Shown here piece after piece: positions 1 to 8,932 of a stretch of DNA of 64,000 nucleotides (positions within the stretch are counted from its first letter, which is position 1; each line of letters starts with the position of its first letter). The position numbers and the translations under genes are program-made. Origin of the DNA: Rhizobium sp. WSM4643. Lineage in GTDB: Bacteria > Pseudomonadota > Alphaproteobacteria > Rhizobiales > Rhizobiaceae. The stretch spans positions 484,968-548,967 of the forward strand of contig NZ_CP104042.1 in the NCBI RefSeq assembly GCF_025152745.1. The letters run 5' to 3'. Under the pieces are notes generated by a model. It was not told where the DNA came from and did no database searches. It saw only the letters and a list, made by a program, of their open reading frames with translations.

Positions 1-634
1 CCACGCTGTCAAAGGCGTTGCCCTGATGAAAACGGCCCCTAAGAGAGCGTCCCTCCAAAGGAAATGTCTGGTCGGCGGTTCCATGGAAATGGATCATCGG
101 CGGAAGGTCTGCAACACAGTCCTGGGCCTCTGGAAGTGGATCCCAGAAGACACCGGAAAAGGTGAGCATGGCTGCCGCCTTTTCGCCTTGCTGACAAGCC
201 GTGTACCATGCCATCGAGGCGCCGATGGAAAATCCTCCGATAATAGTTTTTTCGGCCGTGAAGCCGTAGCGTTTCCGCAGGTCCTCAAGAACATCGGCAA
301 TGAATGCCTTTTCGTCTCGTCCAGGACGGACGCTGTTTGGGAATGACCAACTCCCATCGGTACCGTCAACCGCCACAAAGGCGAGATGATGAGATATGGT
401 CGTATCGACGAGGGGGCGTTGTTGCATTTGCAGCTCGGCGGAACTTTTGTAGCCGTGAAAAAAGACGTAGGCGCCCCGAACATCGCCGCCTTTTGGCAAC
501 TCGATCCTATAATCGCCGCCCTTCACGGGACAGGCAATGGAGCCGCCGCAAGGAACCCCAGCGAACGAGGGGCCCGACATCGCCGCCAGTACAGAATACG
601 AAAATAGAAAGGCTCTAATCACGAGGGACCTCAT
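1..634 (-). CDS. Exported alpha/beta hydrolase, polyhydroxyalkanoate-depolymerase-like (3' end outside window)
   Basis: The minus strand is open from an ATG at 634 to the window edge, so the C-terminus is missing. The protein begins with a signal peptide (MRSLVIRAFLFSYSVLAAMS) and a cysteine-containing motif (GVPCGGS). It then shows the hydrolase core: an HGYKSS oxyanion-hole segment near residue 66, VAVDGTDGSWSF, and a nucleophile elbow GGFSIGAS near residue 142, followed by PPMIHFHGTADQTFP, which usually carries the catalytic Asp. This order is typical of LpqC/PHB-depolymerase-type esterases that act in the periplasm. The substrate cannot be read from the sequence. Confidence 0.75.
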   Translation of the reverse strand, partial: MRSLVIRAFLFSYSVLAAMSGPSFAGVPCGGSIACPVKGGDYRIELPKGGDVRGAYVFFHGYKSSAELQMQQRPLVDTTISHHLAFVAVDGTDGSWSFPNSVRPGRDEKAFIADVLEDLRKRYGFTAEKTIIGGFSIGASMAWYTACQQGEKAAAMLTFSGVFWDPLPEAQDCVADLPPMIHFHGTADQTFPLEGRSLRGRFHQGNAFDSV

Positions 635-1186
635 CAACACTGGACTGATTAAAGGCGTCGAGCCTCGGGCCAAGGCAGGTAATTTCCTCTGGCATCAAAT
701 TTCCGAGAGGATGCGGTACCAAGAATTTGAACGACTACCATCCTGAATTCACTTTGGGCCTTTGGTTCCGATGCGGCTTCCGACTTGGGTGTGTAAAATG
801 CCGCCACTATGCCCGATAAAGTCTGTTAGTACACGGTCAACGTGTCAGTGGAGATCGCTCTTCCGCCTAGCGTGGCAAAGGTCGTGGCCTTCCTATGGTG
901 GTCTAAGAAGATCGTGCCTCTCCCGAGATCCATTAGTTTTCGCGCCCTTCGGCTTCTTTTGTAGGAGGAAGGGCGCGGAGATATTCCGTCTTGGAGCGGC
1001 GGTCGGCTTCTTTGTGACGGATCGTGCGCACCGCGCTGTCGTTGAGGCGGTTGGTGTCAGCCTTCACGTATGAACCCGCTGTCACCAACCTTATCTGGCA
1101 TCAAGCACCTCCGACATCCTGCCCGAGCTGATCGCGTAAAACTGCGTGAGGAACGTGAAACAGATCGACGCTCGATTCCGACGTAT
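635..1186. other. No supportable gene
   Basis: Short open frames occur on both strands, but none has a ribosome binding site, a recognisable family or continuous coding character. I see no RNA gene or terminator. Confidence 0.5.
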
Positions 1187-2170
1187 CTATTGGTGGAGCA
1201 TCATGTTCAACCCTTTCCATCCAGGCGATGGCAAGGCCTCTACGTTTCCCTGCACGGCATTGCGGCGGAATAGAAGCCCCGGCTTGCCGGAGAGATCAAT
1301 TGCTTTGACGATCTGGCCGTCAGGAAGGCTGACCGGCATACCGGCGGTTACGTAGCAACCGGCTTCGACAACGCAATCGTCGCCCAGCGCGATACCAACC
1401 CCGGCATTTGCTCCGACCAGGCAGTTTCTGCCGATCGTCACCACTTGCTTGCCGCCGCCGGATGTCGTCCCCATAAGGGAGGCGCCACCGCCGATGTGCG
1501 TTCCTTCGCCAACGCTGACACCGAGGCTAAGCCGTCCCTCGATCGCTGTCGCCCCACGAGTCGAGGAACCCGTGTTGCAGAAACCAGCGCCGAGCACAGT
1601 CGTTCCTGGCGCGAGATAAGCGCCCAAGCGTACATTCTCAGTGTTCATAACCTTGACGCCCGTTGGCACAACGTAATCCGTCATACGCGGGAAAGGCCAG
1701 ACACTCCCGACTGTCACTTCCTGCCCGCTAATTCGTGCCGTGTGCTGCACCTCCTCGACGCGTTCTGGTAGACAGGGGCCCACCGAAGTCCAGGCAACGT
1801 TGACAAAAAAGTCCAGAGCGCCCGCGAGACTGACCTGATCAGGTGTCGCCAGGCGGGCGCTTAGGAGGTAAAGGCGCAAGTAAACATCACAGAGATCTAC
1901 CGCCTTCTCGTGAAGATCGCGGATTTTGGTTCGAATCGGGACGATGTAAACGTCCCGAACGGCGTCGTGTCGGGCGACGCCGGAGAAAGATCGTCCGAGG
2001 CGTCGCGAGAGGTCGGCTTCGTCGATGCGAACCGTACCTGTATGATCATCGTCATCACCACGCCATGTCCTGAGGTAACGAGCCTCAATGAACCGTCCAC
2101 TGCTATCGACTGACGACAGACCTAGCGCTGTTACACCTTTACCGAATTTTTTTTCGTTATCTTTGAGCAT
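1187..2170 (-). CDS. dapD: Tetrahydrodipicolinate N-succinyltransferase, actinobacterial-type DapD
   Basis: This 327-residue protein would transfer succinyl from succinyl-CoA to tetrahydrodipicolinate in the lysine/meso-diaminopimelate pathway in the cytoplasm. The N-terminal third carries YDAYLRL-type sequence (CDVYLRLYLLSARL). The second half is a left-handed beta-helix of hexapeptide repeats (VRLGAYLAPGTTV, LVGANAGVGIALGDD), ending with LLFRRNAVQGNVE. As I recall them, these landmarks follow the Mycobacterium/Corynebacterium DapD (about 317 aa) rather than the shorter proteobacterial DapD, so transfer is likely. It stands alone here without other lysine genes and starts at an ATG at 2170. 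A redundant or peptide-modifying role cannot be excluded. Confidence 0.85.
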   Translation of the reverse strand: MLKDNEKKFGKGVTALGLSSVDSSGRFIEARYLRTWRGDDDDHTGTVRIDEADLSRRLGRSFSGVARHDAVRDVYIVPIRTKIRDLHEKAVDLCDVYLRLYLLSARLATPDQVSLAGALDFFVNVAWTSVGPCLPERVEEVQHTARISGQEVTVGSVWPFPRMTDYVVPTGVKVMNTENVRLGAYLAPGTTVLGAGFCNTGSSTRGATAIEGRLSLGVSVGEGTHIGGGASLMGTTSGGGKQVVTIGRNCLVGANAGVGIALGDDCVVEAGCYVTAGMPVSLPDGQIVKAIDLSGKPGLLFRRNAVQGNVEALPSPGWKGLNMMLHQ

Positions 2171-2882
2171 TAAAGTGCCTCAAACTATGGATTGCGAGTT
2201 GCGAGATAAAGGAGCGTCTTAGCCAAGATGCGTTTACCGTCTTGAGGATTTGCCAGCGGATACAAAGGATCCCCAAGCAAACGAAATCGCTGAAGCTCGC
2301 AGTGGGGAATTCTCTACTGATAACATCATGGCCATAGCCATTCCTTCCTGTTTGAACCAATTCCTCTTTTCGTTCCAGCGAGCGCGGACGTTACAGAAAG
2401 TGTCATCACGAAGTGGTGTAATGGATGCTGCCGGATGAATACCGTTGACAGAGAATCTGGGCAAACCGCGTCGTATATTCGACGAGCACCAACTCGAGTT
2501 CGGATTGCCCCGCTCGACAAGCGCCTGCGTAAAAGCGCCCGTTCCACCTGCGCTTATCTCGGACGTTATCAATTGGCCCAATGCCTTCCCGAGGGAACGA
2601 CAGAGGCAATGCGGAGCGGATGTGCCGCCCAGGTGCGGAAGAATGGCAAAACATCGGACATATAGGCTCTCTCCAGAGTGGGGAATACGTTCAAGGCAGC
2701 TGGCCGATTTCAGGGCCACACCGGCGCGGAAAAATGATCTAGAAAGGCCATCAATCAGCAGTCACGGTCCCCTTCCCACTCAACCATAGCCGAGCAGCTA
2801 TCCGGTCCATCGATGCTCGCCGCGGCGGCGCGCAGCACCGGATAGCGAAATATTCGACATTGCATAAGGCACACGTTTTGCC
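2171..2882. other. No supportable gene
   Basis: Several overlapping short frames occur on both strands (the longest runs 2234-2719 on the minus strand), but none shows a family motif or a credible start. The segment between dapD and a truncated dehydrogenase is probably degraded sequence. Confidence 0.45.
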
Positions 2883-3308
2883 GTGCGCGGCACCCTACGC
2901 ACGCTCGGGGCAGATCACACGATCAACTACAAAGCCACGCCCGAATGGAGCAGTGAGGTCTTGCGGCTGACGGGCGGAGAAGGCGCGAGCCATGTCGTCG
3001 AAATCAGCGGCCCAGGCACCTTGCCACAGTCGATCAGGGCCACACGGGTTGGCGGGCATATCGCGCTGATCGGCGTGCTCACCGGGCTCGAGGGTCAGGT
3101 GCCGACGGTGGAGCTCATGCGCAAGCAAATTCACCTGCAGGGATTGATCGTCGGCAGTCGGCGCGATCAGCAGAATTATATCGCAGCGCTTGAAGCGACC
3201 GGCGTCCGTCCCGTCATCGACCGCACCTTTGCCTTCGGGGAGTTGCCTGAGGCGTTCGCATATCGGCTGAGCGGCGAACATTTCGGCAAGATCTGCGTCC
3301 AATGGTGA
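2883..3308 (+). pseudogene. Zinc-less alcohol dehydrogenase/quinone oxidoreductase, C-terminal part only
   Basis: The frame encodes the C-terminal 140 residues of an MDR-family NAD(P)-dependent alcohol dehydrogenase: RTLGADHTINYKATPEW, then the second half of the Rossmann fold (GGHIALIGVL), ending in the family tail GEHFGKICVQW. Family members are about 335 residues. The first codons (VRG, from GTG at 2883) do not fit the family, and homology begins at Leu-Arg near 2895. The missing N-terminal half lies on the opposite strand at 6185-6622 and ends at exactly the complementary residue, which points to an inversion breakpoint at the CCTAC at 2894-2898. Confidence 0.85.
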
Positions 3309-3552
3309 AGGGAAGCTTCTTTTCGCGCAGAGGCCAGCATGACGGGACGGTCTTGGAAAGGAGGCGACCGTCCTGTGTTGCATAACTCCCAACTACGCGA
3401 CAACGTCAGCCCTCCTTTGTTTTTCAGGCATTTCATATGTCGGTCAAGTCTGTCGCAGGTGGTATAAAATCTGCGACGTGATTTGCGACAAGTGCAGCTG
3501 CAATCCACCTTGGCTGCTGGAGAGAGGGGACAAGCGCTAGAACGGAGGGGGA

Positions 3553-3753
3553 TCACCCAGCCAAGGGGCGGACGAATGACGTTTGGCCGTGCTGCAGGCC
3601 GTGATCGCCGAGTTCATCGCGAAGCCGCGCCAGCCGTGCCGACAACGTGGGTTGGCTCAGGTTCAAGAGCCGGGCGGCACGCGCAACGTTTCCTTCCACC
3701 AGAAGGGCTTCGAGCGTGACGAGCAGGCCGAGATCGAGGTTTTTGGTATCCAT
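3553..3753 (-). pseudogene. LysR-family regulator, N-terminal fragment
   Basis: The first 50 codons encode the winged HTH of a LysR regulator (MDTKNLDLGLLVTLEALL, then LNLSQPTLSARL) and are nearly identical to the intact gene at 11363-12256. Similarity stops after RDELGD, and the reading frame ends 16 codons later, so the effector domain is gone. The 45 bases upstream of the ATG (GTTGTTATC, AAATCGAAC) are also shared with the intact copy, so promoter and start were duplicated together. Any product would be a non-functional stub. Confidence 0.85.
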
Positions 3754-3915
3754 TCGTTAGATAACAACATGCAGAAAGTTCGATTTCCGCCTCGGCGACG
3801 TACCGAGTAGTATGTGGAGCGGCCTTAGGCTCTCAATCATTCACCGATAATACGGATAGCCGATTGGTGGACGCCCTCTCCATCGAACCGCATCCCAGCT
3901 TGAGCGGAAAACATC

Positions 3916-5055
3916 ATGATTTCACCCTACACGATCAACATCCCTGACGAACGGCTCGCCACGATCAGAGCCAAGGTCGAGGCTTTTGACTGGAGCCCGC
4001 TGCCGGATGCGGGAGGCTGGTCAGCGGGGGTCGGGGTTGAAGACCTCAGGCGGCTCGTCGCGTATTGGCGGGACAGCTACGACTGGCGTGCGGTCGAACG
4101 ACGCCTCAACGCACTCCCCAACTTCACGGCCGACGTGGAAGGCGAGCACATCCACTTCGTTCATGTGAAGGGCGACGGCTCCAAGCCGCCCGTCCTGCTT
4201 CTCCACGGCTGGCCGGGCTCGTATCTCGAATTCGAGCGGCTCTTGGAGCCGCTCGCAGCGGACGGGCACGATGTTGTCGTCCCCTCGCTTCCTGGCTTCG
4301 CGTTCTCCAACCCGATCACGGGCCCGATCGGCCCGCGGCGGGCTGCTGCGCTCGTGCATGGGCTGATGATCCAACTGTTCGGCGACGCGCCGTATTTCAT
4401 TCAAGGGGGCGATTGGGGTCACGCCCTCGCGGTCTGGGCAGCGCATGATCGACCGGACGTTCTGCTCGGCATCCATATCAACATGATGACCGTGCGTGCG
4501 GAGGATGCCGCTCCCACGACCGACGAGGAGAAGTCCTTCGCCGCCAAGCGGGCGGCGATTGCCGATCAGGAGAGCGCCTACTTTCACGAGCAGGCAACCC
4601 GCCCGCAAACGCTCGGCGTCGCGATGGCCGATAGCCCGGTCGGAGCGGCGGGCTGGATACTCGAAAAGTTCGGCAAGTGGGCCGATCTTCCGACAACCGC
4701 CGATGGCGACCCGGACATCTGGAGCAAGTTTTCCGAGGAGGAACTCCTCACCAACATCATGCTCTACATCGCGCCTGCATCGTTCGTGACTGCAACCTGG
4801 ATCTACTACGGCAGCCGGCTTGAGGAGTCGCGGATGCTTCCGGCCAGCACCCGCATCCAGGTGCCGACCGGTTTTGCGGCTTTCCCTGATCCGGTGTTCT
4901 TGCCGCCGCCGCGCTCGTTCGCGGAGAAGACCTTTAACATCGTGCATTGGACCGACATGCCGCGGGGCGGGCATTTCGCCGCGCTGGAAGAGCCGGAACT
5001 GATGCTGGCCGACCTGCGCGCCTTTATCGCGACGGTGTCAGCAGCGCGCTCCTGA
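3916..5055 (+). CDS. Epoxide hydrolase, alpha/beta-hydrolase fold with EHN domain
   Basis: This 379-residue soluble enzyme would hydrolyse an epoxide to a vicinal diol. The N-terminal EHN region (residues 1-75, including YWRDSYDWRAVERRLNALP) precedes the hydrolase core. Visible features are the oxyanion-hole HGWPG (97-101), the nucleophile Asp166 in QGGDWGHA, and the catalytic His353 in GGHFAALEEPE. Length and order match the microsomal/juvenile-hormone-type epoxide hydrolase family. It sits on the strand opposite its AraC neighbour and inside the segment inferred to be inverted. The natural substrate is unknown. Confidence 0.9.
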   Translation: MISPYTINIPDERLATIRAKVEAFDWSPLPDAGGWSAGVGVEDLRRLVAYWRDSYDWRAVERRLNALPNFTADVEGEHIHFVHVKGDGSKPPVLLLHGWPGSYLEFERLLEPLAADGHDVVVPSLPGFAFSNPITGPIGPRRAAALVHGLMIQLFGDAPYFIQGGDWGHALAVWAAHDRPDVLLGIHINMMTVRAEDAAPTTDEEKSFAAKRAAIADQESAYFHEQATRPQTLGVAMADSPVGAAGWILEKFGKWADLPTTADGDPDIWSKFSEEELLTNIMLYIAPASFVTATWIYYGSRLEESRMLPASTRIQVPTGFAAFPDPVFLPPPRSFAEKTFNIVHWTDMPRGGHFAALEEPELMLADLRAFIATVSAARS

Positions 5056-5214
5056 ACGTGGAGATCTCCGTTTCCCGAAGCGCGGCGCGTGGCGCTTTGC
5101 GCCCAGTCCGTGCAGCAGCGCTTGGAAAGTCCAGAGACTGGTCTGATCGTAGTAGGTGAAGAACAGTCCTACGTTGCCTTGATCGATCAACCTGATCCTG
5201 CCGGCAAGAGCAAA

Positions 5215-6159
5215 TCACAAATCAAGCGTTCGTCCTCCAGCGGCGCGACCTTTGGCGCGGTCGGTACGGGGGAGATCATTTCGAGGGGGCGCGCCGAATT
5301 TACGCGAATACTCCCGGCTGAACTGACTGGCGCTTTCGTAGCCGACCTCTAACGCGACGGACGTGACAGTGCGACCACCGAGCGACAACAAACGCTTGGC
5401 CTCGATCATGCGAAAGTCCTTTTGATATTGAAGCGGACTTGTCCCAGCGATCGATCTGAAGTGATGGTGAAACGACGACAGACCCATTCCCACTGCGCTG
5501 GCCAGCGAGGTCAACGACAGTCTCTCGCGAGCGCCATCCTGGATCAGCGCGATAGCTTTGGCGATCTTGCTGGCATGGCTGCCCGGCAACAAAAGGTTGC
5601 GCAGCATCCCGCCATGCCTGCCGACCAAAACACGAAAATGAACTTCTCGGCGGATCAAGGGGATTATGACGTTCGCCTCGACCGAATTTTCCGGGAGCGA
5701 CAGATATCGATCAACGGCTTCAATCAAAACCGGTTCGGCCGATCCCGCCTCCAGCGTTTGAGCGTGTTTGTTCTCCGCCCAGTCCTCGCTGATCTGCTCA
5801 GCAAGGCTCCTTATGATTGTCAAATCGACAGAAATTAAAACCGCAAGATAAGGAGCAAAGGGAGCGGCATGTTTGACGCGTGTGGCGACCGGCAAGTCAT
5901 GGCTGACGACCAATAGGTCGCCCGACGCAATTGACAGGGATTGCATGCCGGCAGAAATCTCCGTCGATCCCTGCAGAACTAACCCAAAGACGGGGCCGCA
6001 GATCGGCGCCTCAACTTGACCAGGGTGCGTCCTACACATTACCACCAACCCCGGCAGGTGGCTCCGTTTCTTCTCCTCCATGAGGGTGGCGCAACCCGAG
6101 GGTTCGTCCGCAAGCCGGGCAAGATGTTGCGCCTTGGAAACAAGTTGTTCAATCCGCAT
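5215..6159 (-). CDS. AraC-family transcriptional regulator
   Basis: The protein has 314 residues. An N-terminal AraC_N-type cupin region (about 20-180, including GPVFGLVLQGSTEI and SGDLLVVSHDLPV) is followed by two HTH motifs (LTSLASAVGMGLSSFHHHFR and VTSVALEVGYESASQFSREY). Members of this subgroup often control an adjacent oxidoreductase. The ATG at 6159 lies only 25 bases from the inferred inversion breakpoint at 6184-6188, so its native promoter was probably replaced by the interior of the broken dehydrogenase gene. Confidence 0.9.
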   Translation of the reverse strand: MRIEQLVSKAQHLARLADEPSGCATLMEEKKRSHLPGLVVMCRTHPGQVEAPICGPVFGLVLQGSTEISAGMQSLSIASGDLLVVSHDLPVATRVKHAAPFAPYLAVLISVDLTIIRSLAEQISEDWAENKHAQTLEAGSAEPVLIEAVDRYLSLPENSVEANVIIPLIRREVHFRVLVGRHGGMLRNLLLPGSHASKIAKAIALIQDGARERLSLTSLASAVGMGLSSFHHHFRSIAGTSPLQYQKDFRMIEAKRLLSLGGRTVTSVALEVGYESASQFSREYSRKFGAPPRNDLPRTDRAKGRAAGGRTLDL

Positions 6160-6184
6160 CTAGTGCTCCGCCGCCTGATCGGGG

Positions 6185-6622
6185 TAGGCGCTCGCACTTT
6201 TCGTCTGAGGAGAAGGTGGCTGCTACATGCGCACCCATCGCTTTGGCGAGTTGAAGTGCGGCAAGTGACACCCCGCCGCTGCCCAGGGTCAGCACGGTTT
6301 GACCCGCCTGCAGCGCGCCGTCGATCACGAGCGCGCGCCAAGCGGTAAGCCCGGAGGTGGTAATAGTCGCGGCTTCGGGATGGCTCCAGCCCTTGGGCGC
6401 TCGGGTGAAAGCTGAAACAGGGCGCACGACATGCGTCGCCGCCATGCCGTCGATCCCGCCGCCCGGCGTCCCCGCGAAGTTGCCGACTGCGGTAAAGGGC
6501 CTGCCGGCGGTCCAATGCGGAAAGAAAGTCGAAACGACATGATCGCCCTCGCCCGGATCATCCCGCTCGACGATTTCAAGACGATCTAAACCGCCGGGGG
6601 GGCGCACGACATAGGTCTCCAT
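6185..6622 (-). pseudogene. Zinc-less alcohol dehydrogenase, N-terminal part with internal deletion
   Basis: The frame starts METYVVRPPGGLDRLEIVERD and runs through FTRAPKGWSHPEAATI and the first Rossmann motif (GQTVLTLGSGGVSLAALQLAKAMGA) to SSDEKCERL, where homology stops. The next 10 codons (to 6149) are unrelated. Between DDPGE and GDHVV about 50 residues expected in the family are absent, including the SSLN-HD and DGAG motifs, without loss of frame. It starts inside the 3' end of the MFS gene (47-base overlap). The C-terminal half is on the other strand at 2895-3308, and the two ends join in frame as KCERL-RTLGADH. Confidence 0.85.
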
Positions 6623-7844
6623 AAGACAGTCCTTTCGCTAAGTGTTGATCAGGCTGCAGGATTAGATCTTTCGCCGGAAATCGGCATGCGCCCCGGCTGG
6701 TGTGAGCGGACAAACAAACTGGCGACAAGCGCAGCGCAGCCAGCAGCTGCGCCCCCCAGGGCGTCGTCATAATACCGGGGCCGGCCACGAGCAGACCGCC
6801 GATCGCGGAGAATGTTGCGATGCCGAAGTTGAACGCGGCGATGTTGAAGCCCGAAGCCGTCGCGACCGCGCCGGGCGCGACCTCTTCCGCCGCCGCGACC
6901 ACGCCCGATTGAACGATGGGGCCAAGACAGAAGCAGCAGGCAGACCAGAGGAGCAGGTTGGCGAACATTGTCAGGACGTGCGGGGCTGAAAAGGGCAGCG
7001 TCGCAAGCGCCAGGACGAGGCCGACCAGCGCTGCGATGAGGCCGCGCCGCGTGCCGAGCGCATCGCTAAGCCGGCCTCCGCCAAAATTCCCGACCACCGC
7101 AGCTGCGCCGAATGCCATGAGCGCCAAACTGACTGCGGCCGGTGACACGTGGGTTACCTCCCTCAGCAGCGGTGCGAGAAAGGTGAAAACCACGAATGAT
7201 CCACCAAACCCGGTCATAGCGATGAAATAGAGCGCCAGGAGGCGGGGCTTCATCAGTACGGCGAACTGCGACTGCAATCCGGCGGGCCGAACGTGGGGGA
7301 TTTCCCGCGGCAACAAAAGTCGCAATAGCGCTGTCGCGAGGCATCCGAGCACAGCCACCGCTAGCAGCGGTGCTCGCCACCCAAGGCTCTGCCCGACGAT
7401 TGTGCCGAATGGGACACCGATGACCATTGCAAAGGTAAGCCCTGCGAACATCGTCGCCACCGCCCGCGCGCCACGCTCACGATCCGCCAGGCCCATCGCA
7501 ATCGGTGCGCCGACTGCGAAGAACACTCCGTGCGCCACTCCGGTCACGATCCGCCCGGCCAGCAGCACTTCATAAGTCGGCGCAGCGCCGCCGAGCAGAT
7601 TTCCGAGCGTGAACAGGCCCATCAGCCCAGCCACAAGCCCGCGGCGGGGAAGCCTTCCAGTAAGGGCCGTGACCGTCGGCGCCCCAACGGTCACGGCCAG
7701 GGCATAGCCAGTCACAAGCAGACCGGCTTGGGGTATCGTTACCGTAAGATCGAGCGCGACATCCGGGACAAGCCCGATCATGACGAACTCTGTCGTGCCG
7801 ATGGCGAAGGCCGCCACGGCAAGCGCGAACAATGCAGGCGACAT
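6576..7844 (-). CDS. MFS drug/metabolite exporter (DHA1, AraJ/PbuE-like)
   Basis: This inner-membrane transporter of 422 residues has about 12 hydrophobic segments. It starts ALFALAVAAFAIGTTEFVMIGL and carries LVTGYALAVTVGAPTVTALTGRLPRR and the motif GRIVTGVAHGVFFAVG, all typical of proton-driven DHA1 efflux proteins. The family usually ends near residue 390. Here the last 40 residues (after GAQLLAALRL) are hydrophilic and overlap the start of the next gene, which suggests a small frameshift near 6710. Transport function may be weakened. The substrate is unknown. Confidence 0.85.
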   Translation of the reverse strand: MSPALFALAVAAFAIGTTEFVMIGLVPDVALDLTVTIPQAGLLVTGYALAVTVGAPTVTALTGRLPRRGLVAGLMGLFTLGNLLGGAAPTYEVLLAGRIVTGVAHGVFFAVGAPIAMGLADRERGARAVATMFAGLTFAMVIGVPFGTIVGQSLGWRAPLLAVAVLGCLATALLRLLLPREIPHVRPAGLQSQFAVLMKPRLLALYFIAMTGFGGSFVVFTFLAPLLREVTHVSPAAVSLALMAFGAAAVVGNFGGGRLSDALGTRRGLIAALVGLVLALATLPFSAPHVLTMFANLLLWSACCFCLGPIVQSGVVAAAEEVAPGAVATASGFNIAAFNFGIATFSAIGGLLVAGPGIMTTPWGAQLLAALRLSPVCLSAHTSRGACRFPAKDLILQPDQHLAKGLSYGDLCRAPPRRFRSS

Positions 7845-7852
7845 CGGTGTTG

Positions 7853-7915
7853 CTCCTTATGCGTCGACCAGATCGGCAATGCGCGCGGCGAGGCCGGTTT
7901 GGCCCGGCGCAACAT
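7853..7915. repeat. Direct repeat, copy 1 (63 bp)
   Basis: 63 bases beginning ctccttatgcgtcgaccaga match 9788-9850 with three mismatches. In copy 2 these bases are the 3' end of the flavodoxin-fold reductase gene plus the ribosome binding site of the next gene. In copy 1 they are fused to a dehydrogenase fragment. Confidence 0.9.
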
Positions 7916-8055
7916 GGTCGCCGAGCTTAAACTCCGTGACTTCCGCACCAGCCGCCTCCACCACCCCGGCGCCATCGGCCATGGGGATACGGCCATCGAC
8001 GGCCGGCTGCCGCCCTGTCACCCGCGCCCTGGGGCGTGGAAGTTCAGGGATGACA
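7861..8055 (-). pseudogene. Chimeric scrap: dehydrogenase middle joined to reductase tail
   Basis: Read on the minus strand, the segment begins SSLNFH, shifts frame, then continues VTGRQPAVDGRIPMADGAG and AEVTEFKLGDHV, the middle of an MDR alcohol dehydrogenase. It switches in frame to APGQTGLAARIADLVDA-stop, the tail of the flavodoxin-fold reductase found intact at 9792-10574. The dehydrogenase part covers roughly the residues deleted from the fragment at 6185-6622, but the shared GDHV codons differ in base sequence, so it probably comes from a paralogue. Confidence 0.75.
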
Positions 8056-8063
8056 GCGTGCCC

Positions 8064-8849
8064 TCAACGGGGTTTGCGGAAGCGGTAAATGATGCGGTCA
8101 GTCTTTCCGCGGATCGCGGGATCGAGCGACAGCTTTGAATGATCGTCGTCGGGGTTGCGCAGCAGATCGGACTCGGCTTCGAGCTTAAACCCCGCGCGCT
8201 CGAAATCCGCTCGGAGCACCGCCGGGTCGATGCGGTGGAGCTTTCTGACGACCGCGCGTGCGTCGCCGCCGGGCGCGGCGACGTGATCGACGACGCCGAC
8301 AATCCCGCCTGGCTTGGTCGCCGCGAAGATTTTGGCGAGGAACGCGTGCGGGTCCATCCGAGGAAACTGGAACTCTTCGTTCTCCCAATAGGTGTCGTGA
8401 TAGACGAGGTGCATTAGCACAAAGTCGAAGCTCGCAGGGTCGAGCGTCAGATCGGCGGCGGTGCTCGAGATCAGGTGGACGTTGGGAACGCGCGCGATCA
8501 GGCCGGCAAAGTTCTTCTTGCCTGCATCGTCGAGCAGATTGGCAGGCTCCCACGCGACCACCGCACCCTTGGGACCGACCGCGCGGCCGATGATCTCGGC
8601 ATAATAGCCGACGCGCGTAAACGGGGCCGCGGTCCCGGTGAACAGGTCGAGCGCGCGGTCGCCCTGTTCAAGCCCGAGAAACTTCAGCACCTCGACGGGC
8701 TTGCGGCTTTCGTCGAGCGCGACCGCCTCGCCCGGCCTCCTGGGAGCGGCGACGGCCGCCGGCACATCGGCGGGAGCGGCTTGGACTGTCGCCATCGGCA
8801 ATGGCGCGGCGAGTATAAGCGGGAGCAGGAGCGGTTTCAGAATGCGCAT
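8064..8849 (-). CDS. Exported class I SAM-dependent methyltransferase-like protein
   Basis: Translation most likely starts at the ATG at 8849, preceded by GGAGAAAACC. It gives a 261-residue protein with a clear signal peptide (MRILKPLLLPLILAAPLPMA, Ala-X-Ala site near residue 24). The core has the SAM-binding strand ALDLFTGTAAPFTRVGYYAE and, later, FDFVLMHLVYHDTYWE and KPGGIVGVVDHVA. Periplasmic methyltransferase-like proteins of this type are common in proteobacteria and have no agreed substrate. The gene follows the reductase genes on the same strand. Confidence 0.8.
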   Translation of the reverse strand: MRILKPLLLPLILAAPLPMATVQAAPADVPAAVAAPRRPGEAVALDESRKPVEVLKFLGLEQGDRALDLFTGTAAPFTRVGYYAEIIGRAVGPKGAVVAWEPANLLDDAGKKNFAGLIARVPNVHLISSTAADLTLDPASFDFVLMHLVYHDTYWENEEFQFPRMDPHAFLAKIFAATKPGGIVGVVDHVAAPGGDARAVVRKLHRIDPAVLRADFERAGFKLEAESDLLRNPDDDHSKLSLDPAIRGKTDRIIYRFRKPR

Positions 8850-8932
8850 TTGGTTTTCTCCGATGGTGGCGTTCACAGGAAGACGACAGCGCCCTCCGTC
8901 TCAGTCCGGAATCAGGTGAGGTTTGTCGACGT

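Noticed and set aside
304..746. Overlapping plus-strand open frames near the left edge
   Set aside because: They are antisense shadows of the hydrolase gene on the minus strand, which has a signal peptide and family motifs.
762..1355. Plus-strand open frames that could be small genes
   Set aside because: No ribosome site, no family resemblance, and the right part lies antisense to dapD.
2234..2719. 161-codon minus-strand frame
   Set aside because: Composition and lack of motifs or start signals look non-coding. No function could be assigned and the opposite strand is equally open.
4021..4974. 317-codon minus-strand frame across the epoxide hydrolase
   Set aside because: Rich in Arg/His/Glu as expected of an antisense shadow in GC-rich DNA, while the plus strand has full epoxide hydrolase motifs.
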